Source: CAJINA01 sp964636125
GTDB lineage: Bacteria; Desulfobacterota; Desulfobacteria; Desulfobacterales; CAJINA01
Direction: 5' to 3'
Length of the DNA stretch: 64,000 nucleotides
Assembly (NCBI GenBank): GCA_964636125.1
Contig: CAZWPX010000005.1
Location: 62,001 to 126,000, forward strand
The notes under the pieces were generated by a model. It was not told the DNA's origin, made no database searches, and worked only from the letters and a program-made list of their open reading frames with translations. A program made the position numbers and the translations under genes. Positions 31,832 through 41,710 of this stretch are shown piece by piece (positions within the stretch are counted from its first letter, which is position 1; each line of letters starts with the position of its first letter).

Positions 31832-33070
31832 AATATACGCCGGCAGGAAATAGGTGACTCCCTTGAAGACATCTTCCAAGGGCACGTTTTTGGCCATGCC
31901 GCCGACCACATAGGTGGTGGCGCCCACCGGTGGCGTCACCGCCCCCAGGGTGGTCACCACGGTAATCGTCACCCCGAACCAGATGGGGTCATAGCCCAAC
32001 TGACGGGCCACCGGGAAAAATATCGGGATGGTGATCAACAGGAGTGCCAGGGCATCCATAACCGCGCCGCCGATGATGTAGATAAAGAATATGATCCCCA
32101 TTATCACAGTACCGCCCACCGGCAGATCCACCACCCAGGCCGCAATATCAAATGGTATCCGGGTAACCGCCAGAAAGCGGCCGAAGATCATGGCGCCGGC
32201 GACAATCATGATTACCATGCAGGAGATACGCAGGGTATCGGTGACAGAAAGGATAAATCCCTTCCAGGTCAGGCGCCGCTGGAGGGTGCTGATAATGACC
32301 GCGAACAGCGCCCCCACCGCGCCTGCTTCGGCAGGTGTGAAGTAGCCGAAGTAAAGACCCAGCATCACGATAGAAAACAGCAGCAGCATTTCAAAGGCGC
32401 CGGTTAGCGCCTTGAACTTTTCGGCGATTGTTGTTTTGGGGCCGACGGGTCCCCAGTCCGGGTGCAGGCGGCACACGGCATAGATGGTGGTCATCAGCAG
32501 CAGGGCCAGGATCAGTCCCGCACCGATGCCGCCATAGAAGAGCTTGGCAATGGATTGCTCTGTGGACAGGCCGATGATGATCAGAACAACACTGGGGGGT
32601 ATCACTACGCCCAGGGTGGAACCGCAGGCAATGGCCCCGGTGCTCAGCTTTGAATTATAGCCGAATTTTTCCATCTGGGGCAGAGCCACCGTTGTCATGG
32701 TGGCCGCGGTGGCCGCATTGGAACCGCAGATGGCCGCAAATGCGCTGCAGGCCATGACGGTAGCCATGGCAATACCCCCCCGGATTTGTCCAATCCATTT
32801 ATAGGCGGCCTTGTACAGCTTTTCGTTTACGCCCGAATAAAATGCAATCTGGCCCATAAAGATAAATAGCGGTATAACGGTCAGGCCGTATTTCGAAAAA
32901 GTATCCCACAGGACCGAACTGACCATATTCAGTCCGGCTTTAAAAGAGATCACATAGCAAAAACCGCAAAATCCCACCAGGCCCATGGCAAAGCCTACCG
33001 GCATTCCAAAAAAGAAGAGGATCAGTAGCAGGATGATAATTCCGGAAATTCCAACGGCGGCTAAACTCAA
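31766..33070 (-). CDS. TRAP transporter large permease (DctM family)
   Basis: A 434-residue polytopic membrane protein of about 12 helices. It has the DctM pattern: GISGIIILLLILFFFGMPVG, an AFAAICGSNAATAATM segment, GSTLGVVIPPSVVLIIIG and an AVTPPVGATTYVVGG segment near the end. With DctQ (4-base overlap) and the binding protein upstream it forms a sodium- or proton-driven TRAP importer for an organic acid. As the last genes of a catabolic run with a molybdenum hydroxylase and CoA ligase, it probably imports that pathway's carboxylate substrate, for example an aryl acetate (inference). Confidence 0.93.
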   Translation of the reverse strand: MSLAAVGISGIIILLLILFFFGMPVGFAMGLVGFCGFCYVISFKAGLNMVSSVLWDTFSKYGLTVIPLFIFMGQIAFYSGVNEKLYKAAYKWIGQIRGGIAMATVMACSAFAAICGSNAATAATMTTVALPQMEKFGYNSKLSTGAIACGSTLGVVIPPSVVLIIIGLSTEQSIAKLFYGGIGAGLILALLLMTTIYAVCRLHPDWGPVGPKTTIAEKFKALTGAFEMLLLFSIVMLGLYFGYFTPAEAGAVGALFAVIISTLQRRLTWKGFILSVTDTLRISCMVIMIVAGAMIFGRFLAVTRIPFDIAAWVVDLPVGGTVIMGIIFFIYIIGGAVMDALALLLITIPIFFPVARQLGYDPIWFGVTITVVTTLGAVTPPVGATTYVVGGMAKNVPLEDVFKGVTYFLPAYILCVIILMIFPGLVTYLPGLLK

Positions 33071-33558
33071 GATTCACCCCCTTTTTGCGGAATCAAGGCC
33101 TTTATCAAATCCGTCAGCATAGCGAGCGCCAGGACCAGGCACCCGAAGGCAACCGTATAGGTAAAGGGGTAGTAGACGATTCTGAGCGTTTCCGTAACTT
33201 CACCAGTTTCCAACAGAGTTGTTGCCTTAACCGCCACCTGCCAGGCAACAATGCTGAAAAAAACCGTGCAGACACCGTTATTGACAGCTTGCAGTACTTT
33301 CTTGGTGTTGTCAGAAAATTTGTTGATGAGGACATCAACAGCGATATGCCCTTTGTTTAACTGGGTGTAGCCCAGGGCCATGGCCGTGACGATGGCTCCA
33401 AAATAGCCCATGAGTTCAAAAGTCCCCCGGATAGGGCCCCAGATGTTTCTAGAGAAGATATTGGCGCAGGTCAATAGGACCATGGCGACCAGGAACGTGC
33501 CGCCAATGAAAGTCAGCAGTTTGTTCAGAAACAGGTTGAGCTTGTCCAAAAAATCCAT
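33067..33558 (-). CDS. TRAP transporter small permease (DctQ family)
   Basis: A 163-residue protein with four predicted transmembrane helices (KLLTFIGGTFLVAMVLLTC; FGAIVTAMALGYTQLNKGHI; VCTVFFSIVAWQVAV; FTYTVAFGCLVLALAMLTDL), as in DctQ. The ATGA overlap with the large permease gene indicates coupled translation. It stabilises the DctM subunit and links it with the binding protein. It sits 99 bases downstream of the binding-protein gene. Confidence 0.9.
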   Translation of the reverse strand: MDFLDKLNLFLNKLLTFIGGTFLVAMVLLTCANIFSRNIWGPIRGTFELMGYFGAIVTAMALGYTQLNKGHIAVDVLINKFSDNTKKVLQAVNNGVCTVFFSIVAWQVAVKATTLLETGEVTETLRIVYYPFTYTVAFGCLVLALAMLTDLIKALIPQKGGES

Positions 33559-33657
33559 GCCATGCCTCTTCGCCAGGTTATGGGGTGTTGTCTAAGTCAC
33601 GTATGGGCACCGATGGGTGCCCATCCTAAAAAACGTGAGTATGCAGTGCGGGATAAT

Positions 33658-34680
33658 TTACTTGGAATACTTGTTAACCAGCATGCCGATGTAGTCTACG
33701 ATATTTTGAGCCGGAAGGCCTTTAGCTTCGGCGCCTTTTACCCATTTGTCAGACAGGAAGGCAAGTTTCGCGTCCCACTTGGCTTTTTCCGCTTTGGAGA
33801 GTTTTATAAACTCGACCCCCTGCTGCGCTTTTGACCATTCAACGGCTTTGTCTACATGATTATCCATGTAGTTGCCGGTCCACTCGGACTGCTCCAGGAT
33901 CAGGTCGTTCATTACCTTCTGAACGTCTGCTGGCAAGGCATTCCAGGAGTCCATGTTCATGACGACTGCGAAGGGATAGATAACCGTATTGGTCATGGTT
34001 ACATACTTACAGTCTTCAGCGAATTTGAAATCTTTCATGGTTTCAAGGGATGAGAAAAGCCCTTTGACAACCCCTTTTTGCAGGGCCTCAACAGTTGCCG
34101 GCATGGGCATGCCCACGGGGTTGGCGCCCCAGGCTCCCAGGATCTGGGCCGCACCGCCGGAAGCTCTCAAGTCCAGTCCCTTAAGGTCACCCAGATTCCG
34201 AACCGGGACTTTTGACATGATATTGGTCGGGGCCGTGGTGAACATGGCCAGGACCTTGACTTTGGCAAACGGTGCCGGTTTATACTTTTTGTAAAGATTC
34301 AGCAGGGCCAGGCTACCCACTCTTGAATTGGGAATTCCCAGGGGCAGGCTGGTGGCGTTGGTTACCACAAAACGTCCCGGCTGGTAGGCCATGCAGAGGT
34401 TACCGATATCGGCCTGGCCGGCGATAACGCCGTCCATCATGTTCTTGGCCCCCAGCAGGGTGCCGCCGGGGTAGGTGCTGACGGCCACTTTCCCGTTTGT
34501 GCGTTTCTCGACTTCCTTTTTCCATCTTTCCATCTGAACGCACGGAAAGGTGGGGGCTGGCGGGAAATTGGCGTAGCTCAGTTTAATGGTCCCGGCAATA
34601 GCGGTGGGTGCAATGAAAATAGTTATGCAAACTGACACCATGAAGAATACGGCTAACGGTAGAGCCACTTTCTTGTTCAT
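33658..34680 (-). CDS. TRAP transporter substrate-binding protein (DctP family)
   Basis: A 340-residue periplasmic binding protein with a signal peptide (ALPLAVFFMVSVCITIF ... AIAG). The mature part has DctP features: MERWKKEVEKRTNGKVAV, GGTLLGAKNMMDGVIAGQAD, FATAEDCKYVTMT-like regions and LDLRASGGAAQILGAWG, with the conserved Arg (LRASG) that usually binds the ligand carboxylate. The ligand is not predictable from sequence; the neighbours suggest an aromatic or heterocyclic carboxylate. It is encoded 82 bases downstream of the hydroxylase large subunit. Confidence 0.92.
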   Translation of the reverse strand: MNKKVALPLAVFFMVSVCITIFIAPTAIAGTIKLSYANFPPAPTFPCVQMERWKKEVEKRTNGKVAVSTYPGGTLLGAKNMMDGVIAGQADIGNLCMAYQPGRFVVTNATSLPLGIPNSRVGSLALLNLYKKYKPAPFAKVKVLAMFTTAPTNIMSKVPVRNLGDLKGLDLRASGGAAQILGAWGANPVGMPMPATVEALQKGVVKGLFSSLETMKDFKFAEDCKYVTMTNTVIYPFAVVMNMDSWNALPADVQKVMNDLILEQSEWTGNYMDNHVDKAVEWSKAQQGVEFIKLSKAEKAKWDAKLAFLSDKWVKGAEAKGLPAQNIVDYIGMLVNKYSK

Positions 34681-34762
34681 CTGGAACCTCCTTGTTAAAG
34701 GTTACGGGGCATCATTGCGCCGCGCAGGGCGGCAACTGGCAGGATGCCCCTGTAGCGTGTGC

Positions 34763-37078
34763 TCAGCATATCTGCTTTTTTTCGGTTAGCGGGTCAATGC
34801 CGCAGGTGGTAATACCCGCTTTCTTTTTTATAGCCGCCAGGACCTTTTCGGGCGTGATGGGCAGATCTTTGATCCGAACCCCGATGGCGTCATAAATGGC
34901 GTTGGCCACAGCCGGGGCCGTGGGGACACATCCCGGCTCGCCGATTCCTTTGGCGCCGAAGGGTCCGTCTTTGTCCGCCGTTTCCAGGACCGGGGCTTCG
35001 ATGTTTACTGTATCTTTGGCAGTCAGGATCTTATAGTCCCGGAAATTCGGATTCATCATTTCGCCTTTTTCAAGGATGACCTGTTCGGTGAGTGCGTATC
35101 CGATTCCCATGAGCACCCCGCCGTATACCTGGCCTTTGAGCAGCATCGGATTGATAGCCTTACCGACATCATGGGCAGCGATATACTGGAGAATATCGAC
35201 CTTGCCGGTTTCCTCATCCACTTTTACGCGTACACCGTGGGTTCCGAACGTATAGGTCATGGAAAGGTTGCCCCGGAAATCACGGCCCAGGTTTTCATTG
35301 TCTGGATCGTAAAAGCATTCGCCTGTGAGCATTTGCCCCCCGTGGCTGAAATGCGCTTTGCGCAGCAGTTTCCCAATCTCAATACGTTTTTCAGGGGCAT
35401 CGCATACGTAAATTTCACGGGCTCCGGCGGTCAGGTCGCCAGGCGTGACTTCGAGCTGGCCGGCTGCCATCTCAAAGAGCCGTTCCCTGATTTGCCGGGC
35501 GGCCCCCAGGGCTGAATTGCCGGCCACGAAAGTGGTGCGGCTGGCGTGGGCGCCGACATCCCAGGGGCAGACATCGGTGTCCGTATGGATAACATGGATA
35601 TCTTCAATTAGCAGTCCCAGCTCCTCGGCCACTATTTGGGCGATAACGTTGTCGGCGCCCTGGCCCATGTCCGAGGCCCCGGTAAACACGTTGGCCTTGC
35701 CATAGTCATCCATTTTTATAATGGTACCGCAGCCATCTGATTTATAAACGCGCGCACCGCCCCCGACATGGATCAGGGATGCTATGCCGATACCTTCTCC
35801 CGAACCACGCTTGCCGCCGCCGGCCAGCTTTTCAGTGACCGTTGAAATGCATTCCGTCAGGCCGCACGAAGTGATGCGAAAACCCTGGGTGGAGACATCT
35901 CCGGATTCGTTGGCGTTGATCCTGCGGAACTCAACCGGATCGATGCCGGCCGTTTCAGCCAGCATGTCCATGGCGCTTTCAATGGCAAAGGTGGCCTGGG
36001 GGTTTCCGTAACCGCGCATGGCCTGAGAGTAGGTGTTGTTTGTATATACGCATTTGGCTTCATAGCGTACATTGGGAACTTTGTACAGGGTGGTGATCGG
36101 CATCATCATGACCGAGGGTGTCGTGGCACCCCAGGAAGTGTAAGCACCGTTGTCCAGAATCATGGAGATGTCTCTGAAAAGCAGCCGGTGATTGTTGTCA
36201 CATCCCTGGGCAATGTGGATGATTGCTGGCTGGCGGGTGGATGTGGCGATAAACTCCTCCTGGCGATCAAAGAGTATCTTGACCGGCTTGCGGGTGTAAA
36301 ATGCCAGCAGGATGGCGATATGTTCATAGGCGTAAGTGTCCAGTTTGCTGCCGAAACCGCCGCCGATACAGGGTTTGACTACCCGGACTCGTTTTTCTTT
36401 TAGTCCCATGGCTTTCAGAACACCCAAAAAGTCTTTCTGGGCCAGTGAAGGTATCTGGGTGTTGGTGTGGACCGTCAGGTTGTTGGCGTGGTCGAATTCG
36501 GCAATGGCGCCGCTGGTGCCCATGCAGCAATGGGTGACCCAGGTAGTGGTGAACCGGTCTTCAACCATCCAGGCCGCCTCCTGGCGGGCGGCCTCCACAT
36601 CTCCGTAGTGCAGCTTCCAGGGCATCTTGAGGATATTGGTTTTATGGTTTTCATGGACCAGCGGGGCATCCGGCTTAAGGGCCTCTTCCGGATCAAAGAC
36701 ACAGGGCAGCGATTCATAGGTCACTTGAATGAGGCCTATCGCCTCACGGGCGGTATCCGGGTCGGTGGCAGCCACCGCAGCAACTTCATCCCGGTAGGAA
36801 CGGACTTTACCTGTTTTCAGCGGGGGGTTGTCCTTGTATACACCCATTCTTATGGCCGGGATGTCCTCGCCGGTGAGAACCGCCCTGACGCCGGGCAGTT
36901 TTTTAGCCCGGGAGGTGTCGATGTGTGCAATTTTTGCGTGGGGATACTTGCTGTACAGGATTTTACCGTAAAGCATGCCCGGCCTTTTGAGGTCCTGTAT
37001 GTACTGAACCCGTCCCGTGGCTTTATCAACGGCATCCAGCTTGGGGATGCTCTTTCCGACGATATTCAGATCACCCAT
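34763..37078 (-). CDS. Molybdenum hydroxylase large (molybdopterin-binding) subunit, xanthine dehydrogenase family
   Basis: A 771-residue catalytic subunit of the xanthine-oxidase family. The N-terminal a/b hammerhead domain (KVTGRVQY-like, KAT-GRVQYIQDLKRPGMLYG) precedes molybdopterin-contact motifs: CIGGGFGSKLD, AMRGYGNPQATFAIE, GGARVYKSDGCG, TGASDMGQGADNVIAQ and the active-site Glu in GAKGIGEPG near the C-terminus. It hydroxylates an electron-poor carbon using water; three-subunit enzymes of this kind act on N-heterocycles and aromatics. It abuts the 2Fe-2S gene with no gap. In the indoleacetate model it would oxidise C2 of the indole ring. No Sec codon is seen; a labile selenium ligand is possible given yqeB and yqeC. 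Confidence 0.92.
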   Translation of the reverse strand: MGDLNIVGKSIPKLDAVDKATGRVQYIQDLKRPGMLYGKILYSKYPHAKIAHIDTSRAKKLPGVRAVLTGEDIPAIRMGVYKDNPPLKTGKVRSYRDEVAAVAATDPDTAREAIGLIQVTYESLPCVFDPEEALKPDAPLVHENHKTNILKMPWKLHYGDVEAARQEAAWMVEDRFTTTWVTHCCMGTSGAIAEFDHANNLTVHTNTQIPSLAQKDFLGVLKAMGLKEKRVRVVKPCIGGGFGSKLDTYAYEHIAILLAFYTRKPVKILFDRQEEFIATSTRQPAIIHIAQGCDNNHRLLFRDISMILDNGAYTSWGATTPSVMMMPITTLYKVPNVRYEAKCVYTNNTYSQAMRGYGNPQATFAIESAMDMLAETAGIDPVEFRRINANESGDVSTQGFRITSCGLTECISTVTEKLAGGGKRGSGEGIGIASLIHVGGGARVYKSDGCGTIIKMDDYGKANVFTGASDMGQGADNVIAQIVAEELGLLIEDIHVIHTDTDVCPWDVGAHASRTTFVAGNSALGAARQIRERLFEMAAGQLEVTPGDLTAGAREIYVCDAPEKRIEIGKLLRKAHFSHGGQMLTGECFYDPDNENLGRDFRGNLSMTYTFGTHGVRVKVDEETGKVDILQYIAAHDVGKAINPMLLKGQVYGGVLMGIGYALTEQVILEKGEMMNPNFRDYKILTAKDTVNIEAPVLETADKDGPFGAKGIGEPGCVPTAPAVANAIYDAIGVRIKDLPITPEKVLAAIKKKAGITTCGIDPLTEKKQIC

Positions 37079-37600
37079 CTAAAACTCCTTTTTTGTATCA
37101 TTATCCTTCCAGGCCACAACCTCGATATCTTCCGGGCTGTAACCGCTGACGGCCTGAACGGAATCGAAAATCTGGATATAGCCGGTGCACCGGCAAATAT
37201 TCCCGGCCAGGGCATCTTTTATATTTTCCGGGTCCGCGTCCGGGTTTTCATCTAAAAGTGCCTTGGACGACATGAGCATGCCGGGAGTACAGAACCCGCA
37301 CTGGATGCCGCCGTTTTCCACAAAAGATTCCTGCAGGGGATGCAAGGTTCCATCTGTGTCTTCTAGACCTTCGACCGTTAAAACTTCTTTCCCGTCGGCT
37401 TCGACCGCAAGGAAAATACAGGCGTTGACGGCCATCTTGTCCACGATGACGGTACAGGCCCCGCATTCCCCGCTGCCACAGCCCTCTTTAGTGCCGGTGA
37501 ACCCCAGTTCTTCGCGGAGCAGGTAAAGCAGCGTCCAGTTGGGTTCAATCTTCACACGTGTTGGATTGCCATTACACGTGAACTGAATTTCCGTTGACAT
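37079..37600 (-). CDS. Molybdenum hydroxylase small [2Fe-2S] subunit
   Basis: A 173-residue iron-sulfur subunit. The start at 37600 follows AGGAGG; an upstream in-frame ATG adds 13 residues and is less likely. A plant-type [2Fe-2S] domain (CGSGECGACTV with a further Cys in NACIF) is followed by the helical [2Fe-2S] domain (CGFCTPGM and NICRCTGY). It carries electrons from the molybdenum site to FAD in the medium subunit. Gene order medium-small-large on the minus strand matches three-subunit hydroxylases. Confidence 0.95.
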   Translation of the reverse strand: MSTEIQFTCNGNPTRVKIEPNWTLLYLLREELGFTGTKEGCGSGECGACTVIVDKMAVNACIFLAVEADGKEVLTVEGLEDTDGTLHPLQESFVENGGIQCGFCTPGMLMSSKALLDENPDADPENIKDALAGNICRCTGYIQIFDSVQAVSGYSPEDIEVVAWKDNDTKKEF

Positions 37601-37622
37601 GAAAGGTGCCTCCTGTAGCTGG

Positions 37623-38504
37623 TTATCCTTGGTTGTCAATTCTGTCGATACACGTTTGCCCCATGCGTCTTACCTGAACCGCGACCATTTCGCGCCGGTA
37701 CCAGGCGACCCCGCGGATACTGTCACGGACCTGGGATTCTTCCGCCGCGATTTTGCCAGCTTCCCCCAGGACCGCAGAATCGATCTTTTTGCCGACCAGG
37801 AATCGCTCGGCTCCCAGGGCCCGAAACGGCGTGGGGGCGGCCACACCCAGGCAGACTCTGGCCCGGGCGCAAAGGTCGGTTTCTTCCTCCAGACTCAGCA
37901 GAACGCCCACGCCCAGCAGGGGCAGCTCCATGGCTTTGCGCCGGCCGAATTTTATATAGGCGCTGCCGGTTCGCGGCAGTGGGCGGGGGATCACGATTTC
38001 GGTGAGGATCTCGCCTTTTTCGAGGACGGTCTGACCCGGCCCGGTGAAAAAATGGACCAGCTCCAGAGACCGATTCCCTTTGGCGCCGTAAATGTTGACC
38101 CGGGCATCCAGTGCAATCAGCGGGATGGCGCCGTCCGCGGAGGGAACCGCGTTAACCAGGTTCCCGCCGATGGTGGCAACATTACGAACCTGCACGGAAC
38201 CGATGTTGCGGACAGCGTCGTGGAGGATCGGATAGGCACGTTTAATCAACGCCGAGTTCTCTAGCATACGATGGGTCACCGACGCGGCCAGCGTCAGTTC
38301 GCCGGTATCACGGTTCAGCCCGGGTTCGTCCTGGCTCAGGACCTGTTTCAGCGAAATCAGGTATCCGGGATTAATTTTGTACTCTTTCATTTTGACCACG
38401 ATGTCCGTGCCGCCAGCGATGTACGTCGCTTGGTCGTCGTGAGCATCATACATTGAAACAGCCTCATCCAGTGACCGGGGAACAAGGTATTCGAACTTGT
38501 TCAT
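37623..38504 (-). CDS. Molybdenum hydroxylase medium FAD-binding subunit
   Basis: A 293-residue subunit of the CoxM/XdhB type: FEYLVPRSLDEAVSM, the FAD loop YIAGGTDIVVKMKE, IGSVQVRNVATIGGNLVNAVPS and a CO_deh_flav_C domain (about 175-285). Unlike the second hydroxylase's FAD subunit, it lacks the four-Cys [4Fe-4S] insert. Electrons leave to an unknown acceptor, perhaps a ferredoxin or the quinone pool. It lies 68 bases after the CoA-ligase gene. Confidence 0.93.
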   Translation of the reverse strand: MNKFEYLVPRSLDEAVSMYDAHDDQATYIAGGTDIVVKMKEYKINPGYLISLKQVLSQDEPGLNRDTGELTLAASVTHRMLENSALIKRAYPILHDAVRNIGSVQVRNVATIGGNLVNAVPSADGAIPLIALDARVNIYGAKGNRSLELVHFFTGPGQTVLEKGEILTEIVIPRPLPRTGSAYIKFGRRKAMELPLLGVGVLLSLEEETDLCARARVCLGVAAPTPFRALGAERFLVGKKIDSAVLGEAGKIAAEESQVRDSIRGVAWYRREMVAVQVRRMGQTCIDRIDNQG

Positions 38505-38572
38505 GGGAACCTCATTTTTGTTTTCATCTGGTTATTCAATTACCCGCCGGGTTTTGCGTCATGCAATCCAGT

Positions 38573-39862
38573 CTACGGGCGATTGTCAAAAAAACGTTTT
38601 GATTTTCTTTCCGAGCGGGGCAGGGCGCCGTAGTCAACGACCTCCACCTCGCTGGATACCATGATACTGCTTTTGATCTTTGCGGCAACCTTTTTAGCAA
38701 TTCCAGCGGAATCAATATCCCCGGCATTGTTGCCGCACTCAACTTTGAGAGTCATATATTCTTTGCCGTCATCGCGACGCTCCAGGGTGACCTGATATTC
38801 ACAGCTGATGTCGGGTATGGTCGACAGGGCTTCATCAATCTGTCCGGGGTAGACATTGACCGCCCTGAAGATAAACATGTCATCGGAGCGGCCCAGGATA
38901 CGATCATGCATGGGCAACACGCTGCCGCAGGAGCAGGGTGTGTCGATAGCGCGGGTCAGGTCCCGGGTGCGGTAGCGGATCAGGGGCGCGGCTTCCTTGG
39001 CGATCGTGGTGACGACCATTTCCCCGGGATCACCGGGCGCGACCGGCAGCAGGGACTCGGGGTCCAGAATTTCCAGGATGTAATAATCAGCCCAGTAGTG
39101 GATACCTTCGTGGCGGGCGCAATCCAGCCCGGTTCCGGGACCGTACAGCTCAGTCATGCCCGTAATGTCGAACATGTCCTCCAGCCCGAGAAGCTCTTTT
39201 ATCCTGGCGCGCATGGCATCCGAACTTCTCTCGGAGCCGAAAATCATATTTCTCAGGGCGATCTTGTCCTTCAGGCCCCGCCGGGAAATTTCTTCAGCCA
39301 TCAACAGGCCCATGGAAGCCGTGCAGCACATGACTGTTGATTGCATGTCAATTAGAAACTGGCACTGCATATCGACATTTCCGGGTCCGACTGGAATGGC
39401 CATGGCCCCGAATTCCTCACAACCCAGCTGGAAGCCGACCCCGGCTGTCCAAACCCCATAGCCTACGGCTATCTGGACTCGATCATCCGGCGAGAGCCCC
39501 GCCATTTCGTAACACCGTGCGAAAAAGTGGGTCCAGTCGGCGATATCCTTCCGGGTGTAGGCCAGGACTTTTTTCTTGCCGGTGGTGCCCGATGATGCGT
39601 GTATGCGGACGATTTCCGCCGGCGGCACGGACAAGAGCGGCAGCGGGTAGCCTGCCCGGAGGTCATCGGCGGAAGTAAAAGGCAGCCGGCGAATATCGTC
39701 GAGGGTATTGATGCTGTCAAGGTAAATACCGGCCTGGTCAAGTTTGTTCTGGTAAAAGGGTGAGGCACTGTAGGCGTGATTTACCGTCCACTTCAGTCCT
39801 TTTAGTTGGTGCTCCTTCAGTTCGGCAGCGTTCCTGAACCCGGGCATATACGTTTTAGGCAT
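38573..39862 (-). CDS. Phenylacetate-CoA ligase-like AMP-forming enzyme
   Basis: A 429-residue adenylate-forming ligase of the PaaK type. The P-loop HASSGTTGKKK, YGVWTAGVGFQLGCEEFGA, DITGMTELYGPG and the C-terminal GRSDDMFIFRAVNVYPGQID are all typical, as is the short length. It activates an aryl acetate or similar acid: acid + ATP + CoA to acyl-CoA + AMP + PPi. Indoleacetate-CoA ligase in the known anaerobic auxin pathway belongs to this family, but phenylacetate or another acid cannot be excluded. It is 15 bases downstream of hyuB in the same run. Confidence 0.9.
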   Translation of the reverse strand: MPKTYMPGFRNAAELKEHQLKGLKWTVNHAYSASPFYQNKLDQAGIYLDSINTLDDIRRLPFTSADDLRAGYPLPLLSVPPAEIVRIHASSGTTGKKKVLAYTRKDIADWTHFFARCYEMAGLSPDDRVQIAVGYGVWTAGVGFQLGCEEFGAMAIPVGPGNVDMQCQFLIDMQSTVMCCTASMGLLMAEEISRRGLKDKIALRNMIFGSERSSDAMRARIKELLGLEDMFDITGMTELYGPGTGLDCARHEGIHYWADYYILEILDPESLLPVAPGDPGEMVVTTIAKEAAPLIRYRTRDLTRAIDTPCSCGSVLPMHDRILGRSDDMFIFRAVNVYPGQIDEALSTIPDISCEYQVTLERRDDGKEYMTLKVECGNNAGDIDSAGIAKKVAAKIKSSIMVSSEVEVVDYGALPRSERKSKRFFDNRP

Positions 39863-39877
39863 TTTTCAAAGGTCTCC

Positions 39878-41602
39878 TTATGGTTGCTGTTTTTCGGCTC
39901 GCAGTGATTCGGTGGCTCCGGGATCAATGTCCAGGGTCTCAGGGTCTATCGCGACACCGTAGTCTTCCCGGGCCTTTTCGATGCTTACATAACCATAACG
40001 GACATCTTTTTGAACAGCGGCAGGATCCCTTTGAAAAGGGTCACCGTAACCGCCGCCGCCGGCACTGTAAAAAGAGATTACGTCTCCCGTATCACAAAAT
40101 GTCAGGCCACTGGGATCAGCTGTGGCTTCATTTTTTAGAAAGCGGGCCTTGGCACCCGGCCTTCCTCCAAAAATTCCATCCGGAGGGTAGATATATCGTC
40201 CGGCCTGTACAGCAATGGTTGTGGGCGGCAACGGGGCCTGGTCATCATCCGGCACCCGGATAACCATTTTACGCCCAATGCCGCCGCGCTGGGCGCCGGG
40301 GCCGCCGGAGTCGCGGACCAGTGCGCGCGATTCGATCAGCAACGGCGTGTCGCTCTCCAGTATTTCCACAGGTGTATTGGCCCCGTTGGCCGGAAAAATG
40401 GCACAGTGGTGTCCGTCCATGCGGTTGCTGGCCCCCAGACCGCCGCCACGGATGATCATGGTGTGCCAGGGTTTGCCGCTGTTTCGCCGGCCGTAGAGGA
40501 TGTTGGTCTGGGCGGGGGTCCCTCCGCTTTCAGCTATAATATTATCTGGGGTGGCCGCTGCCAGCGCTTTAAAAACCATTTCGGTCATAAAATGCCCGAC
40601 CTGCATACGTGCAGCCACCGCCGCCGGAAAACTGCAGTTCACCACGCAGCTTTCGGGCGCGGTCATGTTTATCGGCCGGATGGCGCCCTCATTGATCGGG
40701 ATATCGGGATCGAAAGCGCTCTTTATCGCCATGAAGACATAGGCGTAGGTAAAATTGTAGACAACATTCACTCCCCAGTCCACCTGGGACGTTGTACCGT
40801 CGAAATCGACATTGATATTGCTGCCGTTTACTTTAACCGTCAGGCGGATGGTAATATCTTTGCGTTTCCCGGTTCCTTCTATAAGACCGGTGTAGGGATA
40901 GTCACCGTCCGGAATTTTTTCTATCGCGCTACGCATGCTTTTTTCAGTCCGACTGATGATTTCGTCTGCCAGATCGTCAAGCGTATCGAGACCCTCATCG
41001 GTCATCATCTCGATGATCTTTTCCGAACACACATGGTTGGCGGCCACCTGGGACCGGATGTCTCCGGTCACCTCTTCGGGGGTTCTCACGTTCCAGCGAA
41101 TCAGGTCGAGGACTGACTGGTTCAGTTTGCCTGCGTCATAGAGTTTAATCGGTGGGATGAAGATGCCTTCTTCAAAAACTTCGCGGTTATCGGAAGCGAC
41201 CCGCCCGCCGATATCTGAATGGTGAAAAACACAGGCGGTAAAGGCCACCGGTTTTTCTTTGAAGAAGATGGGGCTGAGCACGCAGACATCATTGAGGTGA
41301 CCGGCCAGCAGCCAGGGGTCGTTGACAATAATAACATCCCCCGGCCGGTAGTCTTCAATCGGGATCGAAGTGATGATGCCTTTAACTCCCAGGGCCATGG
41401 CGCCGGCCTGCCCGGGGGTACAGAACGTGCCCTGGACCAGCTCCTGCCCCCGGCTGTCTGTGAACATGCAGGTGTAGTCATGGGCGTCCCGCAAAAGACT
41501 CGAAAACGCGGTCCTGGCAACGGAGGCATCCGCTTCATCCACTATGGAAACCAGTCGCCGCCAGAGAATCTCAAGGGTAATGGGATCAAACTTAGCGGTC
41601 AT
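39878..41602 (-). CDS. hyuB: Hydantoinase/oxoprolinase family protein, HyuB subunit
   Basis: A 574-residue protein of the hydantoinase B/acetophenone-carboxylase B type: FDPITLEILWRRLVSIVDEA, FTDSRGQELVQGTFCTPGQA, IVNDPWLLAGHLNDVC, FHHSDIGGRV, DGTTSQVDWGVN and a C-terminal SGGPGAQRGGIGRKMVIR ... GGGYGDPF. With HyuA it forms an ATP-dependent enzyme that opens a lactam or carboxylates a ketone. Next to a molybdenum hydroxylase, lactam opening is more plausible (in the indoleacetate model, 2-oxoindole acetate to 2-aminophenylsuccinate). It is separated from hyuA by 108 bases. Confidence 0.9.
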   Translation of the reverse strand: MTAKFDPITLEILWRRLVSIVDEADASVARTAFSSLLRDAHDYTCMFTDSRGQELVQGTFCTPGQAGAMALGVKGIITSIPIEDYRPGDVIIVNDPWLLAGHLNDVCVLSPIFFKEKPVAFTACVFHHSDIGGRVASDNREVFEEGIFIPPIKLYDAGKLNQSVLDLIRWNVRTPEEVTGDIRSQVAANHVCSEKIIEMMTDEGLDTLDDLADEIISRTEKSMRSAIEKIPDGDYPYTGLIEGTGKRKDITIRLTVKVNGSNINVDFDGTTSQVDWGVNVVYNFTYAYVFMAIKSAFDPDIPINEGAIRPINMTAPESCVVNCSFPAAVAARMQVGHFMTEMVFKALAAATPDNIIAESGGTPAQTNILYGRRNSGKPWHTMIIRGGGLGASNRMDGHHCAIFPANGANTPVEILESDTPLLIESRALVRDSGGPGAQRGGIGRKMVIRVPDDDQAPLPPTTIAVQAGRYIYPPDGIFGGRPGAKARFLKNEATADPSGLTFCDTGDVISFYSAGGGGYGDPFQRDPAAVQKDVRYGYVSIEKAREDYGVAIDPETLDIDPGATESLRAEKQQP

Positions 41603-41710
41603 TTTTGTAAAACCTCTAATTAAGGTTGTTTAGGCTGAAGACTGTTAGGTTTAAAAACCTTTCTGTCACCTGAACCGATTTTATCACTTTTAGAATGGCT
41701 TTCTTTCAGT